From Deltaproteobacteria bacterium (GTDB lineage Bacteria > Myxococcota_A > UBA9160 > UBA6930): a stretch of 54,814 nt of DNA. The notes under the pieces were generated by a model. That model was not told where the DNA came from, did no database searches, and saw only the letters and a program-made list of their open reading frames with translations. Below, in pieces: positions 30,743 through 40,397 of the stretch (positions are counted from its first letter, which is position 1; every line of letters begins with the position of its first letter). Location: positions 1-54,814 of the forward strand of contig JAJDAP010000081.1 in assembly GCA_029261795.1 (NCBI GenBank), written 5' to 3'. A program made the position numbers and the translations under genes.

Positions 30743-32007
30743 GCCAACTGCCCCAGGTCGAGGAGGAAGACCGGGCGACCGTCGCCCAACACCGTCAGCC
30801 CGGAGATTCCGCGCGCGTTGGCCAGGATGCGCGGCGGCGGCTTGACGTAGATCTCCTGTTGACCGTCGAGGCGATCGACCAGCAGGGCCACGCGCTCGCC
30901 GCGCACCTCCGCCAGGACGAGCGGGACGATGCCTTCAGGTGCGGGCTTCGACAGACCGAGGCGCGCGCCGAGATCGATCACGAGCACCGGCTCGTCATCG
31001 ACCAGCGTGAACTTTTCGCTGCCGGCATTCTCGATCGTGGCGGCATCGAGTTCGATCACACGCTCGACCTTGGCGATCGGCACGGCCACCGTCTCGTTAC
31101 TCAAGCCGACGAGGAGCACCCTTTGCACCGCTGCCGTGATCGGAACGTAGAGAACTGTGGTAGTGCCGAGCCCGGGCCGCGACTCGAGCTCGACCCGGCC
31201 CCCGAGTGATTCGATCGTGGCCTTCACCGCATCCATGCCGACGCCGCGGCCGGAAACCTTCGAGACCTCTTCTGCCGTCGACAGACCGGCCCGAAAGACG
31301 AGGGCCGCGATCTCGTCCGGCGGTAGATCTTCCGCCAGATCGGGATGCAGAACGCCTGCTTCGACCGCGCGGTTGCGAACACGTTCGAGGTCGATGCCAC
31401 GACCGTCGTCGGAAACGGCCACGCGCACATGGTCCTTCTCGCGCCGTGCGTCGATGACGAGGTTGCCGGCCGGAGACTTGCCGGCATCGCGACGATCAGC
31501 GACCGCTTCGAGACCGTGGTCGACGGCATTGCGGACCAGGTGCGTCAGGGGATCCGCGAGGCGGTCGAGGATCGCGCGATCGAGTTCGAGCTCCGCGCCG
31601 CGAATTTCCAGATCCACTTCCTTGCCGAGGTCGCGCGCCAGTTCGCGAACCACACGCGGAAGCGACTCCAGGATTCTCAGCAGCGGCGCGGTTCGCAGAT
31701 GGAGTGCCCGGCGTTGAAGATCGCCGACCACGCGGTCCATCCGGTCGAGTCCGGCGTCGAAGCCGGCATTCGTGTCGCTCGTGCTCGCTTCGGTTCGAAG
31801 GTGCGACGAGGTCAACACCACTTCGCCCACCGACGATAGAAAACGGTCCAGCGTCTCGGTGCGAATGCGCAGGGTCGGAGAAGCCGGAGCCTTGCGGTTC
31901 GGCGGCCGGTTCGGCGACGGTGCGGATTCTTCCGCGGCGATCAGTGTTCCGGATTCTTCCGACGCGACAGGGGATTCCGGTACCGGGGCCGCGTCTAGAT
32001 TTTTTTT
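30739..32007 (-). CDS. cheA: CheA histidine kinase, P3-P4-P5 part (frame after the slip site)
   Basis: 422 codons open from the A run to the stop. A Pro/Glu/Ala-rich linker is followed by P3 dimerisation (LRIRTETLDRFLSSVGEVVL), the P4 ATPase (N box HLVRNAVDHGLE, G1 DDGRGID, G2 GRGVGMDAVK) and P5, the CheW-like domain to LLDLGQLA. There is no ATG, GTG or TTG in frame before GTG 31830, which would cut P3, and no ribosome site there. It therefore makes sense only as the continuation of the Hpt frame at 31995-32444 by a -1 slip. Together they give a 568-residue CheA. Confidence 0.85.
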   Translation of the reverse strand, partial: KKNLDAAPVPESPVASEESGTLIAAEESAPSPNRPPNRKAPASPTLRIRTETLDRFLSSVGEVVLTSSHLRTEASTSDTNAGFDAGLDRMDRVVGDLQRRALHLRTAPLLRILESLPRVVRELARDLGKEVDLEIRGAELELDRAILDRLADPLTHLVRNAVDHGLEAVADRRDAGKSPAGNLVIDARREKDHVRVAVSDDGRGIDLERVRNRAVEAGVLHPDLAEDLPPDEIAALVFRAGLSTAEEVSKVSGRGVGMDAVKATIESLGGRVELESRPGLGTTTVLYVPITAAVQRVLLVGLSNETVAVPIAKVERVIELDAATIENAGSEKFTLVDDEPVLVIDLGARLGLSKPAPEGIVPLVLAEVRGERVALLVDRLDGQQEIYVKPPPRILANARGISGLTVLGDGRPVFLLDLGQLA

Positions 32008-32444
32008 GGCGGCTCACCCTCGTTCTCGGGAACTGCGGCAGCCGCACCCAGGAGCGCCACCAGCCCGTCGTCCAACGCGGGCGCTACACCGTTCTCCCGC
32101 ACACCTTCGACCATGCGCTCCAGGCCATCGAGGCTGCGGAAGAGCAGTGCGATGCCCTCGGTGGCATCCACTCTCCCAGCAGCGCGATAGCCATCCATCA
32201 GGTCCTCGAGGCGATGCGATAGCTCGGTCACCGAGTCCATCTCGAGAGAGGCGGCCATCCCCTTGATGCTATGCGCCATCCGGAACACGACATCGATCGC
32301 TTCGCCGTCTCCAGGCTCCTTCTCGAGGGCAAGGAGCGCCGTGCTCATCTCGGCGAGATGCTCGGTGGCTTCCTCGAGGAAGAGGGCGGTGTACTTCTCA
32401 AGATCCAATTTCGTGGTCCCGGCGCCGGCGAAGCCGGACGCCAC
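31995..32444 (-). CDS. cheA: CheA Hpt (P1) domain, zero-frame product
   Basis: 149 residues from GTG 32444, ending at TAG just after the A run. Contains the P1 histidine phosphotransfer domain: LDLEKYTALFLEEATEHLAE, with the phospho-acceptor His58 in FRMAHSIKGMAASLEM. The frame ends ...EPPKKI. Read alone it is a free Hpt protein; with a -1 slip at the A8 run it continues into the kinase part. The start codon has only a weak ribosome site, and the frame is open upstream into cheY, so the exact start is uncertain. Confidence 0.85.
   Translation of the reverse strand: MASGFAGAGTTKLDLEKYTALFLEEATEHLAEMSTALLALEKEPGDGEAIDVVFRMAHSIKGMAASLEMDSVTELSHRLEDLMDGYRAAGRVDATEGIALLFRSLDGLERMVEGVRENGVAPALDDGLVALLGAAAAVPENEGEPPKKI
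32000..32007 (-). other. A8 slippery run joining the two cheA frames
   Basis: Eight consecutive A on the coding (minus) strand, read CCA AAA AAA ATC TAG in the zero frame. A -1 slip, or one extra A in the transcript, gives CCA AAA AAA AAT CTA GAC and enters the kinase frame. Such a run is rare in this GC-rich sequence. Possible explanations are programmed ribosomal or transcriptional slippage, a true mutation, or a sequencing indel. Confidence 0.75.
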
Positions 32445-32530
32445 CCCGGCTACGTTCGCCTGCGGCTCACTGCGCGCGCCTTGCGGCGCTTGCTTGTGGG
32501 CATAGACCTGCGCGTAGCGATGGGACTGGA

Positions 32531-32550
32531 CCGCGCCAACGGTGGCGCGG
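32531..32550 (-). terminator. Hairpin between cheY and cheA
   Basis: CCGCGCCA and TGGCGCGG form a perfect 8-bp stem with a 4-base loop, six bases past the cheY stop. It sits in the only sizeable gap (112 bases) of the che operon. No U tract, so it may attenuate or stabilise the upstream transcript rather than end it. Confidence 0.5.
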
Positions 32551-32556
32551 AGGTGG

Positions 32557-32925
32557 TTACTCGCCTTTTTCGATGGTCTTGGCGAGGGTCGTGATGACGG
32601 CGTCGGGTTTGAAGGGCTTCACGATGAAGTCCTTGGCGCCGGCCTGGATCGCCTCCATGACGAGGGTCTCCTGGCCCAGGGCGCTGCACATCACGACCGC
32701 GGCGGTCGGATCCTCGGCCTTGATCGCCTTCACGGCATCTATACCGGAGCGCTTTGGCATGACGATATCCATCATCACCAGATCGGGATGAAGTTCGCGG
32801 AACTTCTCCACCACCTCGACGCCGTCGGACGCCTCTCCCACCACCTCGTAGCCCTCGGGCTCGATGATGTCCCGAATCATCTGACGCATGAACGAAGCGT
32901 CGTCCGCAATCAGCACGGTCTTCAT
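32557..32925 (-). CDS. cheY: Chemotaxis response regulator CheY
   Basis: 122 residues, a stand-alone receiver. Acidic pair Asp8-Asp9 (LIADDASFMRQMI), phosphorylation site Asp53 (LVMMDIVMPKRSG), Ser81 (VMCSALG) and Lys103 (FIVKPFKP) are all in place. Receives phosphate from CheA and probably loses it through CheC. ATG overlaps the cheW stop by four bases. Confidence 0.94.
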   Translation of the reverse strand: MKTVLIADDASFMRQMIRDIIEPEGYEVVGEASDGVEVVEKFRELHPDLVMMDIVMPKRSGIDAVKAIKAEDPTAAVVMCSALGQETLVMEAIQAGAKDFIVKPFKPDAVITTLAKTIEKGE

Positions 32926-33395
32926 GACTCTTCCCCTCGAGATTGACCTTCTCCGGTCATTGATTGCTCGATCACGGACACTGCTCGATCGAACAGCTCC
33001 CGAGGATCGAGGACATTGATCAGCCGGTCGCCCAGAGGACGACGTTCGGCAACGACGCAGCCAGGCTCGATTGAACGCGCCGCGGGGCCGTCCACGAGTC
33101 CATGGATGCGATCGACGGGCAGCGCATAACGACTGGGATCATCGAGATCGCGCGCAAGAACCAGCAGATGTGCCTGCTTCGAGGCCGAAGAATACTCGAA
33201 GAGCGCAGAGCCGAACACGACGGGAAGTGCGTCCCCGTGGTGGTTTACGACGCCACCAACTTCACGATCGAGCATCGGCACCGCAGCGATGGCGGGGACA
33301 TCCGTCACTTCAGCGACGTCCGTGATCGGAAGGGCGTAGAGCGTCCCGGAGAGTTCGAACGCCAGCAGTCGATCGCTACCCAGCACACCGGTCAT
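32922..33395 (-). CDS. cheW: Chemotaxis coupling protein CheW
   Basis: 157 residues of one CheW domain: [22 protein letters not shown] at the N-terminus and [20 protein letters not shown] in the middle, ending [16 protein letters not shown] as a short polar tail. Bridges the receptor and CheA. Four-base overlaps with mcp upstream and cheY downstream. Confidence 0.92.
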   Translation of the reverse strand: MTGVLGSDRLLAFELSGTLYALPITDVAEVTDVPAIAAVPMLDREVGGVVNHHGDALPVVFGSALFEYSSASKQAHLLVLARDLDDPSRYALPVDRIHGLVDGPAARSIEPGCVVAERRPLGDRLINVLDPRELFDRAVSVIEQSMTGEGQSRGEES

Positions 33396-34681
33396 GAGCC
33401 GGCCTCGTCTCCGGTACGAAACCGGTCGGTCAGGCCCCGGAGATCTCGGGAGATCTCCTGCAGGTCGTCGGCAGACGCAGAGATCTCGGCCATCGTGTCC
33501 TGCTGCTGCCGGGAGGCGTCGGTCACCTCGTCGACGGCGGTCGCATTGGCCAGCGAGACCTTGGCCACTTCATCCATCGAGTGGACCATTCGCTCTGCGT
33601 CGCGAGCCTGGGTATCGGCCTTCTGGAAGATCTCTTCAGCGCGGCTGGCGGCCTCCCCGACGGCGCCACGGATGTCTTCGAGAGACTCCGCGATGGTATT
33701 CACGTCGTCGCGACCTTCGGTGATCACCTGACTGGACTCCCGCATTTCGTCGGCAACGCGGCGCGTGTCGTTCTCGATCTCGCCGATCCGTTGAGAGATC
33801 TCGTCGGCACTCTTGGCCGCGCTCTCCGCGAGTTTTCGAATCTCGTCGGCCACGACGGCAAAGCCGCGCCCAGCCTCTCCGGCGCGAGCCGCCTCGATGG
33901 ACGCGTTCAGCGAAAGTAGATTCGTTCGCGACGCGACGCTGGTGATCAGCTCGGTGATCTCCTGCACGTCGCGCGTCCGCGCTTCGAGCTCGAACACCAT
34001 GACTCCGCCCTGCTCGACCCGCTCGAAAACGTTCCGCATCTTTTCGATCGCGAGCTTCGAGACTGCAACGCCCGCGTTGGCCTTCTGGTTCGCCTCGGCG
34101 GCAAAACCGAAGGCTTCGTGAGCACGAGCGGCGTTGTCCTCGATGGCGGATGCGATCTCGGAGACGAGTCGCGTGACGTCGCCTAGCAAGGATTGCTGAT
34201 GCGCCGCGCTCCGAGAAACCTCGGCGATGGTGAGGGAGATGTCCTGGGCCTTGGTATTGGCACCGCTCACGGCGCTGGCGAAACTCTCGGTGGAAGAGGC
34301 GATCTGGGCCGCACGTTGCCGGGTCTGGCCGACCAGTTGGCGCAGTTCCTCGACCATGGTGGCGAGCCCCTCGGTGAGCTCACTCGTCTCGTCAGGGAAG
34401 CGCGATTTCTCGGCAACGAGGGCGACCGGTGCGAGGTCGCCCTTCCCTGCCCGTCGCGCCAGGTCGAGTAGCGGCCCGTAACGGCCCACGACGTGGCGCG
34501 ACATCAGTACGCCGACGGCGCCGCCGGCCCCGAGGGCCAGAAACGGGGTCACCCAGGGCGCCACTTGGAACCCTGCGGACTTCACCACCTCGGGGACGAG
34601 AACGACCACGGCCGCCACCGCCAACGAGGCGAGGATCAACTTGTGCGAGAGTGATAGACGCACGCTCTCATATCGGCGCAC
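33392..34681 (-). CDS. Methyl-accepting chemotaxis protein without ligand-binding domain
   Basis: 429 residues from GTG 34681; GTG 34663 is an alternative and neither has a good ribosome site. Two closely spaced transmembrane helices (about 13-34 and 42-60) leave almost no periplasmic loop. A linker and the long signalling coiled-coil follow, with the conserved tip [20 protein letters not shown] and [19 protein letters not shown]. With no sensor domain, input may come from the membrane or from the HAMP-like linker. First gene of the che block. Confidence 0.92.
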   Translation of the reverse strand: MRRYESVRLSLSHKLILASLAVAAVVVLVPEVVKSAGFQVAPWVTPFLALGAGGAVGVLMSRHVVGRYGPLLDLARRAGKGDLAPVALVAEKSRFPDETSELTEGLATMVEELRQLVGQTRQRAAQIASSTESFASAVSGANTKAQDISLTIAEVSRSAAHQQSLLGDVTRLVSEIASAIEDNAARAHEAFGFAAEANQKANAGVAVSKLAIEKMRNVFERVEQGGVMVFELEARTRDVQEITELITSVASRTNLLSLNASIEAARAGEAGRGFAVVADEIRKLAESAAKSADEISQRIGEIENDTRRVADEMRESSQVITEGRDDVNTIAESLEDIRGAVGEAASRAEEIFQKADTQARDAERMVHSMDEVAKVSLANATAVDEVTDASRQQQDTMAEISASADDLQEISRDLRGLTDRFRTGDEAGS

Positions 34682-34767
34682 GGCAGCGGCAGCTTGACGT
34701 CCGAAAGCTCGGGTCGCGGGCCGAATCCCCGCTTTCTTCGGCGGAGTCGGCCGGAGCCGAGCGGCGC

Positions 34768-35685
34768 TCAGAAATGGCGCCAGCCGCCCGTTCCAACGGC
34801 GGCCGGGGCCGCAACGCCTCCCACCTCGACCCCGGCCCCAGCGCAGATCGTGCCGATTTCGGAGACCGGAACGCGAAGCCGTCGCTTCAGCAGCCGGGCA
34901 CCGGGCCCCGATGGGCGCACGCTGAACAGGAGTTCCAGATCCTCGCCGCCCGCCAGGGCGAGCGCCTCGGGGCAGCCGCGCGGGCGGGGCACATCGCCGG
35001 CGCGGAGGACGGCGCCCACGCCGGAGGCCGCGGCAAGGTGACCGAGGTCGGCGATCAGCCCGTCGGAGACGTCGATGCAGGCTCCCATCGTGCCCATCCG
35101 GGCGAGCGCACGGCCGGCCTCGATCCGCGCGCTGGGTACGGCACGGACCCGGCCGCGCGCACGCTCGAGGGCGGATCGGCCCAGGCTCCCGGTGACGAAC
35201 AAACGGTCGCCGGGTCGTGCCTGGTCCCGGCGCAACGCTCGCCCGCGCCGAACGCTGCCATGGGCCGTGACGACCAATGAAATCTCGCTGGCCCGCGTAA
35301 CGTTGCCTCCGACGAGGGCACAGCCAAATGCGTCCGCCTCGCGCAAGAGACCCCGCACCAGCGCGAGTGCCGTGCGGACTTCCGTCTGTGCCGGCAGCGC
35401 GAGCGCCAGGGTGAACGCCAGCGGCCGCGCTCCCATGGCAGCGAGGTCCGAGAGATTTGCGGCCATGGCGCGGCGCCCCGCCGTCGTCCCCTGCTCATGA
35501 TCGAAGCGGAAGTGCACGCCTTCGACGGCAGCGTCGGTCGTCACCACGAGATCCTGGCCCTTCGGCACCCGGAGGATTGCGGCGTCGTCGCCGATTCCGA
35601 GCACGACCCCGCGCCCGGTCTCCCGTGCGGCGAGTCGCTCGATGCGTCGAATCAGCTCGAACTCGCCCAACGCTCCGACGTTCAT
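34768..35685 (-). CDS. thiL: Thiamine-monophosphate kinase
   Basis: 305 residues. N-terminal [24 protein letters not shown] and [12 protein letters not shown] (the metal-binding DDAA and TTD motifs), then [21 protein letters not shown]. The C-terminal [23 protein letters not shown] holds the DVSDGL motif. Phosphorylates thiamine monophosphate to thiamine diphosphate. 43 bases after lon. Confidence 0.95.
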   Translation of the reverse strand: MNVGALGEFELIRRIERLAARETGRGVVLGIGDDAAILRVPKGQDLVVTTDAAVEGVHFRFDHEQGTTAGRRAMAANLSDLAAMGARPLAFTLALALPAQTEVRTALALVRGLLREADAFGCALVGGNVTRASEISLVVTAHGSVRRGRALRRDQARPGDRLFVTGSLGRSALERARGRVRAVPSARIEAGRALARMGTMGACIDVSDGLIADLGHLAAASGVGAVLRAGDVPRPRGCPEALALAGGEDLELLFSVRPSGPGARLLKRRLRVPVSEIGTICAGAGVEVGGVAAPAAVGTGGWRHF

Positions 35686-35728
35686 CGCCCGAGCTTACCC
35701 TGTGGATCCACCGCTTGCGGAGGCCGGG

Positions 35729-38170
35729 CTATGAGCGGGCCTTCGCCGTTGCAGCCGCACGCGTGGTACGACCGGGAGCCCGGGGGACGCGGCGACGTCG
35801 GCCGGCCGGCGGTCGCTCGAGAGCGTGGAGCAGCACCTCGTCCATGTGGGATACGCCGATGAACTCGACGCGGCGAGCCAGCTCCGGCGGAATTTCGCGA
35901 AGGTCGACCAGATTCTTCTCGGGAATCAGCACCGTCGTAACGCCGGCACGAAGCGCCGCCAAGGCCTTGTCCCGCACGCCGCCCACCGGCAACACGTTGC
36001 CTCGAAGCGTCACCTCGCCGGTCATTGCCACGTCGGGGCGAACCGGGATTCCGGTGGCCAACGATGCCAACGCTGTCGCCATCGTCACGCCGGCGGAGGG
36101 TCCGTCCTTGGGAATGGCACCAGCCGGCACGTGGACGTGCACCTCGCGACGAGCGAAGAACGTTTCGTCGAGCCCGAAGTCGGCGAGCTTCGAACGCACC
36201 CAGGTCAACGCGGCCTGGCCCGACTCCTTCATCACGTCGCCCAACTGCCCGGTCAACACGATGCCGCGGCCGCGCGTGACAGCAGCCTCGATGCGCAGCA
36301 CATCACCCCCGGCCTCGGTCCACGCCAGGCCGTTGCTGACACCGATCTCGGGATTCTCCGATACCATCTCGGCCGCGTGACGCGGCGGGCCCAGGTACTT
36401 GTCGAGCGTTCGGCGATCGACGCGGAGTGTCTTGGTGTCACCCTCTGCGGCGCGGCGCGCGGCCTTGCGGCAGATCGAGCCGACCTGGCGTTCGAGATCA
36501 CGCACACCGGCCTCGAACGTGTAGTCGGTAATCATCGTGCGCACCGCAGCGTCGGACCAACGGATCCGATCCTGGGGAAGTCCCGAATCTTCGAGCTGAC
36601 GCGGGATCAGGTAGGAGCGGCTGATCTCGACCTTCTCCTCCGGCGTGTAGCCGGGCACGCGAATGACTTCCATCCGGTCGCGAAGCGGCCCGGGCACCTG
36701 TTCGATCAGGTTCGCCGTGGCGACGAAGAACACGCTCGACAGATCGAATGGCACATTCAGATAGTGATCGCTGAAGTGGCAGTTCTGCTCCGGGTCGAGA
36801 ACTTCGAGCAGTGCCGACGAGGGATCTCCTCGATAGTCGGCGCCTAACTTGTCGATCTCGTCCAGGACGAAGACGGGGTTTCGCGTCCCGGCCTGCTTCA
36901 GGCTCTGGATGATTCGACCGGGCATGGCACCGACATAGGTGCGGCGATGACCGCGCACCTCGGCTTCGTCGCGCATGCCACCGAGCGAGATGCGAACGAA
37001 CTCGCGACCCATCGCCCGTGCGATCGAACGTCCGAGCGAGGTCTTGCCCACGCCGGGCGGCCCGGTAAAGCAGAGAATCGAGCCGCGCGAATCCTCGCGG
37101 AGCTTGCGCACGCCCAGGAACTCGAGGATACGCTCCTTGATCGAATCCAGATGGGCGTGATCGTCGTCGAGAATGGCTCGCGCGTTCACGAGATCGAGGC
37201 GATCCGGTGAGGTTCGCGACCAGGGCAGATCCGTCATCCACTCGAGATAGCTGCGCACGACCTGGGCTTCGGGGCCGTCCGGGTGCATGCGTTCGAGACG
37301 CCCGAGCTGCTTGATCGATTCTTCGTAGGCCTCATGCGGAAGGCCGACTTCTTCGATCTTGTCGCGGTACTCGACGAGTTCCTCGGCGCGAGAATCCACC
37401 TCGCCGAGTTCAGCCTGGATCGCGCGGAGCTGTTCGCGCAGGTAGTGCTCGCGCTGGCCGCGAGACATCTCTTCCTTCGCCTGCGATTGGATCTCGGCTT
37501 GCATCGTCGAGACGTCGAGCTCCCGGCGCAGCAGCGAATCGACCTTGCGGAGCCGCGCGATCGGGTCGATGACCTCGAGAACCTCCTGGGCCTCGTTGAT
37601 GCGCAGCTTGAGATTCGATGCCACCAGGTCAGCGAGCCGGCCCGGCTCGTGCACGTTCGCTGTGATCGAGAGCACTTCGGGCGGGAGGTTCTTCAGCGGC
37701 AGCAGTTCTTCGACACGGCCTCGGACCGTGCGCATCAGCGCCTCGGCCTCGACACACCAGTCTTCTTCTTCGTCCGGCGGAATGCCCGATACCTGCGCCC
37801 AGATCGCCGGCTCGTTCTCCACGAACGTTTCGATGCGTGCCTTCGAGAGACCTTGCACCAGCGCCTTCACGCGGCCGTCCGGAAGCCGGAGGATTCGCAT
37901 GACCATGGCCACGGTTCCGACCGCGTGCAGATCGTCGGGATCCGGTTCTTCGAGTTCCGCGTTGCGTTGCGCCGTCAGCAACAGCAGGCGATCACCGGCC
38001 AGTGCGTCTTCCACGGCAGCGATCGAACGCTCTCGGGAGATGAACAGTGGCAGGACCATGTAGGGAAAGATCACGAACTCCCGGAGCGGGAGAACGGGCA
38101 TCTCGTCGGGAATGGCGAAATCCAGGGGGGCGTCAGCTGATGTCACCCTGTGCGTTTCGACGCCGCGCAC
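35729..38170 (-). CDS. lon: ATP-dependent protease Lon
   Basis: 813 residues from GTG 38170; the later in-frame starts GTG 38143 and ATG 38101 are also possible. Domains: substrate-binding LAN (MPVLPLREFVIFPYMVLP), AAA+ (Walker A GPPGVGKTSLG, then YVGAMPGRIIQSLKQAG), and the protease domain with Ser in PKDGPSAGVTMATAL and Lys in GVRDKALAALRAGV. Degrades misfolded and regulatory proteins. Placed after the DnaKJ block, which suits a shared heat-shock role. Confidence 0.97.
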   Translation of the reverse strand: MRGVETHRVTSADAPLDFAIPDEMPVLPLREFVIFPYMVLPLFISRERSIAAVEDALAGDRLLLLTAQRNAELEEPDPDDLHAVGTVAMVMRILRLPDGRVKALVQGLSKARIETFVENEPAIWAQVSGIPPDEEEDWCVEAEALMRTVRGRVEELLPLKNLPPEVLSITANVHEPGRLADLVASNLKLRINEAQEVLEVIDPIARLRKVDSLLRRELDVSTMQAEIQSQAKEEMSRGQREHYLREQLRAIQAELGEVDSRAEELVEYRDKIEEVGLPHEAYEESIKQLGRLERMHPDGPEAQVVRSYLEWMTDLPWSRTSPDRLDLVNARAILDDDHAHLDSIKERILEFLGVRKLREDSRGSILCFTGPPGVGKTSLGRSIARAMGREFVRISLGGMRDEAEVRGHRRTYVGAMPGRIIQSLKQAGTRNPVFVLDEIDKLGADYRGDPSSALLEVLDPEQNCHFSDHYLNVPFDLSSVFFVATANLIEQVPGPLRDRMEVIRVPGYTPEEKVEISRSYLIPRQLEDSGLPQDRIRWSDAAVRTMITDYTFEAGVRDLERQVGSICRKAARRAAEGDTKTLRVDRRTLDKYLGPPRHAAEMVSENPEIGVSNGLAWTEAGGDVLRIEAAVTRGRGIVLTGQLGDVMKESGQAALTWVRSKLADFGLDETFFARREVHVHVPAGAIPKDGPSAGVTMATALASLATGIPVRPDVAMTGEVTLRGNVLPVGGVRDKALAALRAGVTTVLIPEKNLVDLREIPPELARRVEFIGVSHMDEVLLHALERPPAGRRRRVPRAPGRTTRAAATAKARS

Positions 38171-38195
38171 CCCTCACTTGAGGCAGGACCGGCGT

Positions 38196-40397
38196 TCAGC
38201 GGCTCGTTTTCTGCGTGGCCGGTTCGCTGCCATCGCCCATGCCGGCATCGTCGCCTTCGATCGTTTCGGGCACACACACTTCTTCGCCATCGGGACCGGG
38301 CTCGCACACGAGAGGCGGCCCTGGGATGTGCAGGAATGGCGGCTCTCCGCGTTCGTCCACCGAGACGAACGCGCCGCGCTCGACACCGAGCAGGTGCGGC
38401 CGCTTCCAGGGAGTACCGTCACGATCGAACCCGATCGTGCCGGATACACCGGCCCAGCGCCCGAGACTCCGCAAGCTTCGCAACAGACCCGCCCGGTCCG
38501 TTCCCGCCCGCGCCAGGCCGACGACGGCGAGATTGGCGGCGTCGAATGCGGCGGCGGCGAGGTCGCCGGGCGCGCGGTCGAATCGCTCGCTGAAGCGTCG
38601 CTCGTACTCGGCCATGTGCGGCCGCTGACTGGCGCCGAACGAGCCGGCCGTAAAGACGGCTCCGTCGACATGGCGACCGCCCAATCGCAGCAGCTCCGGA
38701 TCGTTCCAGGGACTCGTCCCGAGCAGCCGGACCCCCCGTACCGAGTGGAATGCAAGATGTGGCGCGATCAAGCCGACCGTTTCGTGGCTGTCCGGAATGA
38801 ACAACGCCTCGAAATCGATGAAGGGCGGAAGCGCTGAGTCCATTGGCCCTGTGGTCTCGCGGGCGCTCTTGCGTAGCTCTGCCGCAGCCTCCGGGGGTAG
38901 CCGCTTGGCGCGCTTCAGCAGGCGGTCACGTTCGCGGATCGCTTCGACCTGCCCGTTGGTCAAGAGTTCGTAGCCGATCAGGCGACGCACGGGCTTCGAG
39001 AAATCCGTCGCCTCCGGCTCGTAGCGGGCGACCCCGACCACTTCCCCGCCACGCGCCTCGACGGCGTCCCAGAAGGCAGCGCGAAGCCCGCGTCCGAATT
39101 CGAGGTCGGGGTAGAGGATCGCGAAACGCTTCAGCCCCAACGTCTCCACGGCGTAGGCAGCCATCAGTTCGGCTTCCAGCCGCGGCGTCTCGCCCAGGCG
39201 AAGCACGCGATCCCGGCCCTCGTCAACGGATTCTCGCCGGGAGAAGGTCAGCAGCGGGATGCCGAGTTCCTGAGCCACCGCGGCGGCGGCCTCACTTTCA
39301 GCGGCGAGCATCGGCCCGAGAATCGCGCTGACCTCCGAGCGCCCGGCCAGCTCGCGGATAGCCGCCGCCGCGCGAGCCGGATCGCCGCCGGTGTCGCGGA
39401 CAAGCAGCCGAATGTCACTGGGGCGCCCCTGGCGACTCGCATCGAAGTGGCCGGTCGCGAGCAGGATGCCCTGAAAGGTGGCTTCGCCATAACTCGCATA
39501 GCGTCCAGTGAGCGGCAACACCACGCCGAGCGTGCCACTGGCGCGGCCCAGCACCGGGGTTCCAGGCGTCGGCGCCAGCGGCGAGTAACCGAGTAGGCGC
39601 TGTGCCTCCCCTCCCGCCAGCCGTCGCTCGACCGCCGTCAGGTACGCGGCGTCCGAGCGGCCGAGCGGCAGCTGCCGGGCACGCTCGAGGGCGTCGTTGG
39701 CCGCCTCGAGTTCGCCCGCAGCGAAGGCGAGTTCTGCCTGGCGCAGCCTCACCCGGGCAGCCGGAACCCGGCGGCCCAGTTGCTCGGCCACCGCATCGAG
39801 TTCCGCCGCATCGAGGGCGTTCAAGACCGAGCGGATCTCGCTGTCGGTCGCTGCGAGCCTCGCCTCGGATTCCGCATCCGCCTGGAGCCGCGCCAGCCAG
39901 CGGAGCTGGGCGACCGTGTCGCGATTGTCTCTCGCGAGTTCGACGAGGAGCCGGAGCGTGTCGCGTCGCGCCGGCGCATCGAGCTGATCGAGGCGGATCT
40001 TGCTCGCCTGCCGATAGGCCTGTCTCGGTAGCCCCCGATCGGCCAGTAGCCGAGCCAACAGAAGACGCGCAGAATCCGTGCGGTCGCCGCTCGGCTGGCG
40101 CTTGATCACGCGTTCGAGGGTGCGGGTCGCCGCGACCCTGGCCCCAGCGGCAACCTGAAGCTCCGCGAGCCGAAGCCCGGCGTCATCCGCGAGGTCACTC
40201 TGCGGGTGGCTCCGAAGGAAGCGCTCGAGAGCGGCGCGCCCAGCCGCAGGCTCGGTCCCCGCCAGCCGAAGCGCCTCGGCGTACTCGCGCTTGACCTCGG
40301 AACCATCGAAGCGTTGAATCGGCCCGCCTGCACAGCCGAGAGCGAGAACGAGGCACAACGTCGCGGACGCGACCCAGCCATCACCCCATCGGATCAA
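38196..40397 (-). CDS. LppC/LpoA-like lipoprotein with TPR and periplasmic-binding-protein fold
   Basis: 733 residues from TTG 40397, which overlaps the dnaJ stop. Signal peptide [13 protein letters not shown] has a lipobox cysteine. Residues about 30-280 are helical repeats like TPRs ([20 protein letters not shown]). Residues about 290-690 have a type I periplasmic-binding fold ([23 protein letters not shown]). This matches LppC/LpoA activators of class A PBPs, but could also be a branched-chain amino-acid-type sensor. The C-terminal tail is acidic, with two cysteines ([11 protein letters not shown]). Confidence 0.85.
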   Translation of the reverse strand: MIRWGDGWVASATLCLVLALGCAGGPIQRFDGSEVKREYAEALRLAGTEPAAGRAALERFLRSHPQSDLADDAGLRLAELQVAAGARVAATRTLERVIKRQPSGDRTDSARLLLARLLADRGLPRQAYRQASKIRLDQLDAPARRDTLRLLVELARDNRDTVAQLRWLARLQADAESEARLAATDSEIRSVLNALDAAELDAVAEQLGRRVPAARVRLRQAELAFAAGELEAANDALERARQLPLGRSDAAYLTAVERRLAGGEAQRLLGYSPLAPTPGTPVLGRASGTLGVVLPLTGRYASYGEATFQGILLATGHFDASRQGRPSDIRLLVRDTGGDPARAAAAIRELAGRSEVSAILGPMLAAESEAAAAVAQELGIPLLTFSRRESVDEGRDRVLRLGETPRLEAELMAAYAVETLGLKRFAILYPDLEFGRGLRAAFWDAVEARGGEVVGVARYEPEATDFSKPVRRLIGYELLTNGQVEAIRERDRLLKRAKRLPPEAAAELRKSARETTGPMDSALPPFIDFEALFIPDSHETVGLIAPHLAFHSVRGVRLLGTSPWNDPELLRLGGRHVDGAVFTAGSFGASQRPHMAEYERRFSERFDRAPGDLAAAAFDAANLAVVGLARAGTDRAGLLRSLRSLGRWAGVSGTIGFDRDGTPWKRPHLLGVERGAFVSVDERGEPPFLHIPGPPLVCEPGPDGEEVCVPETIEGDDAGMGDGSEPATQKTSR

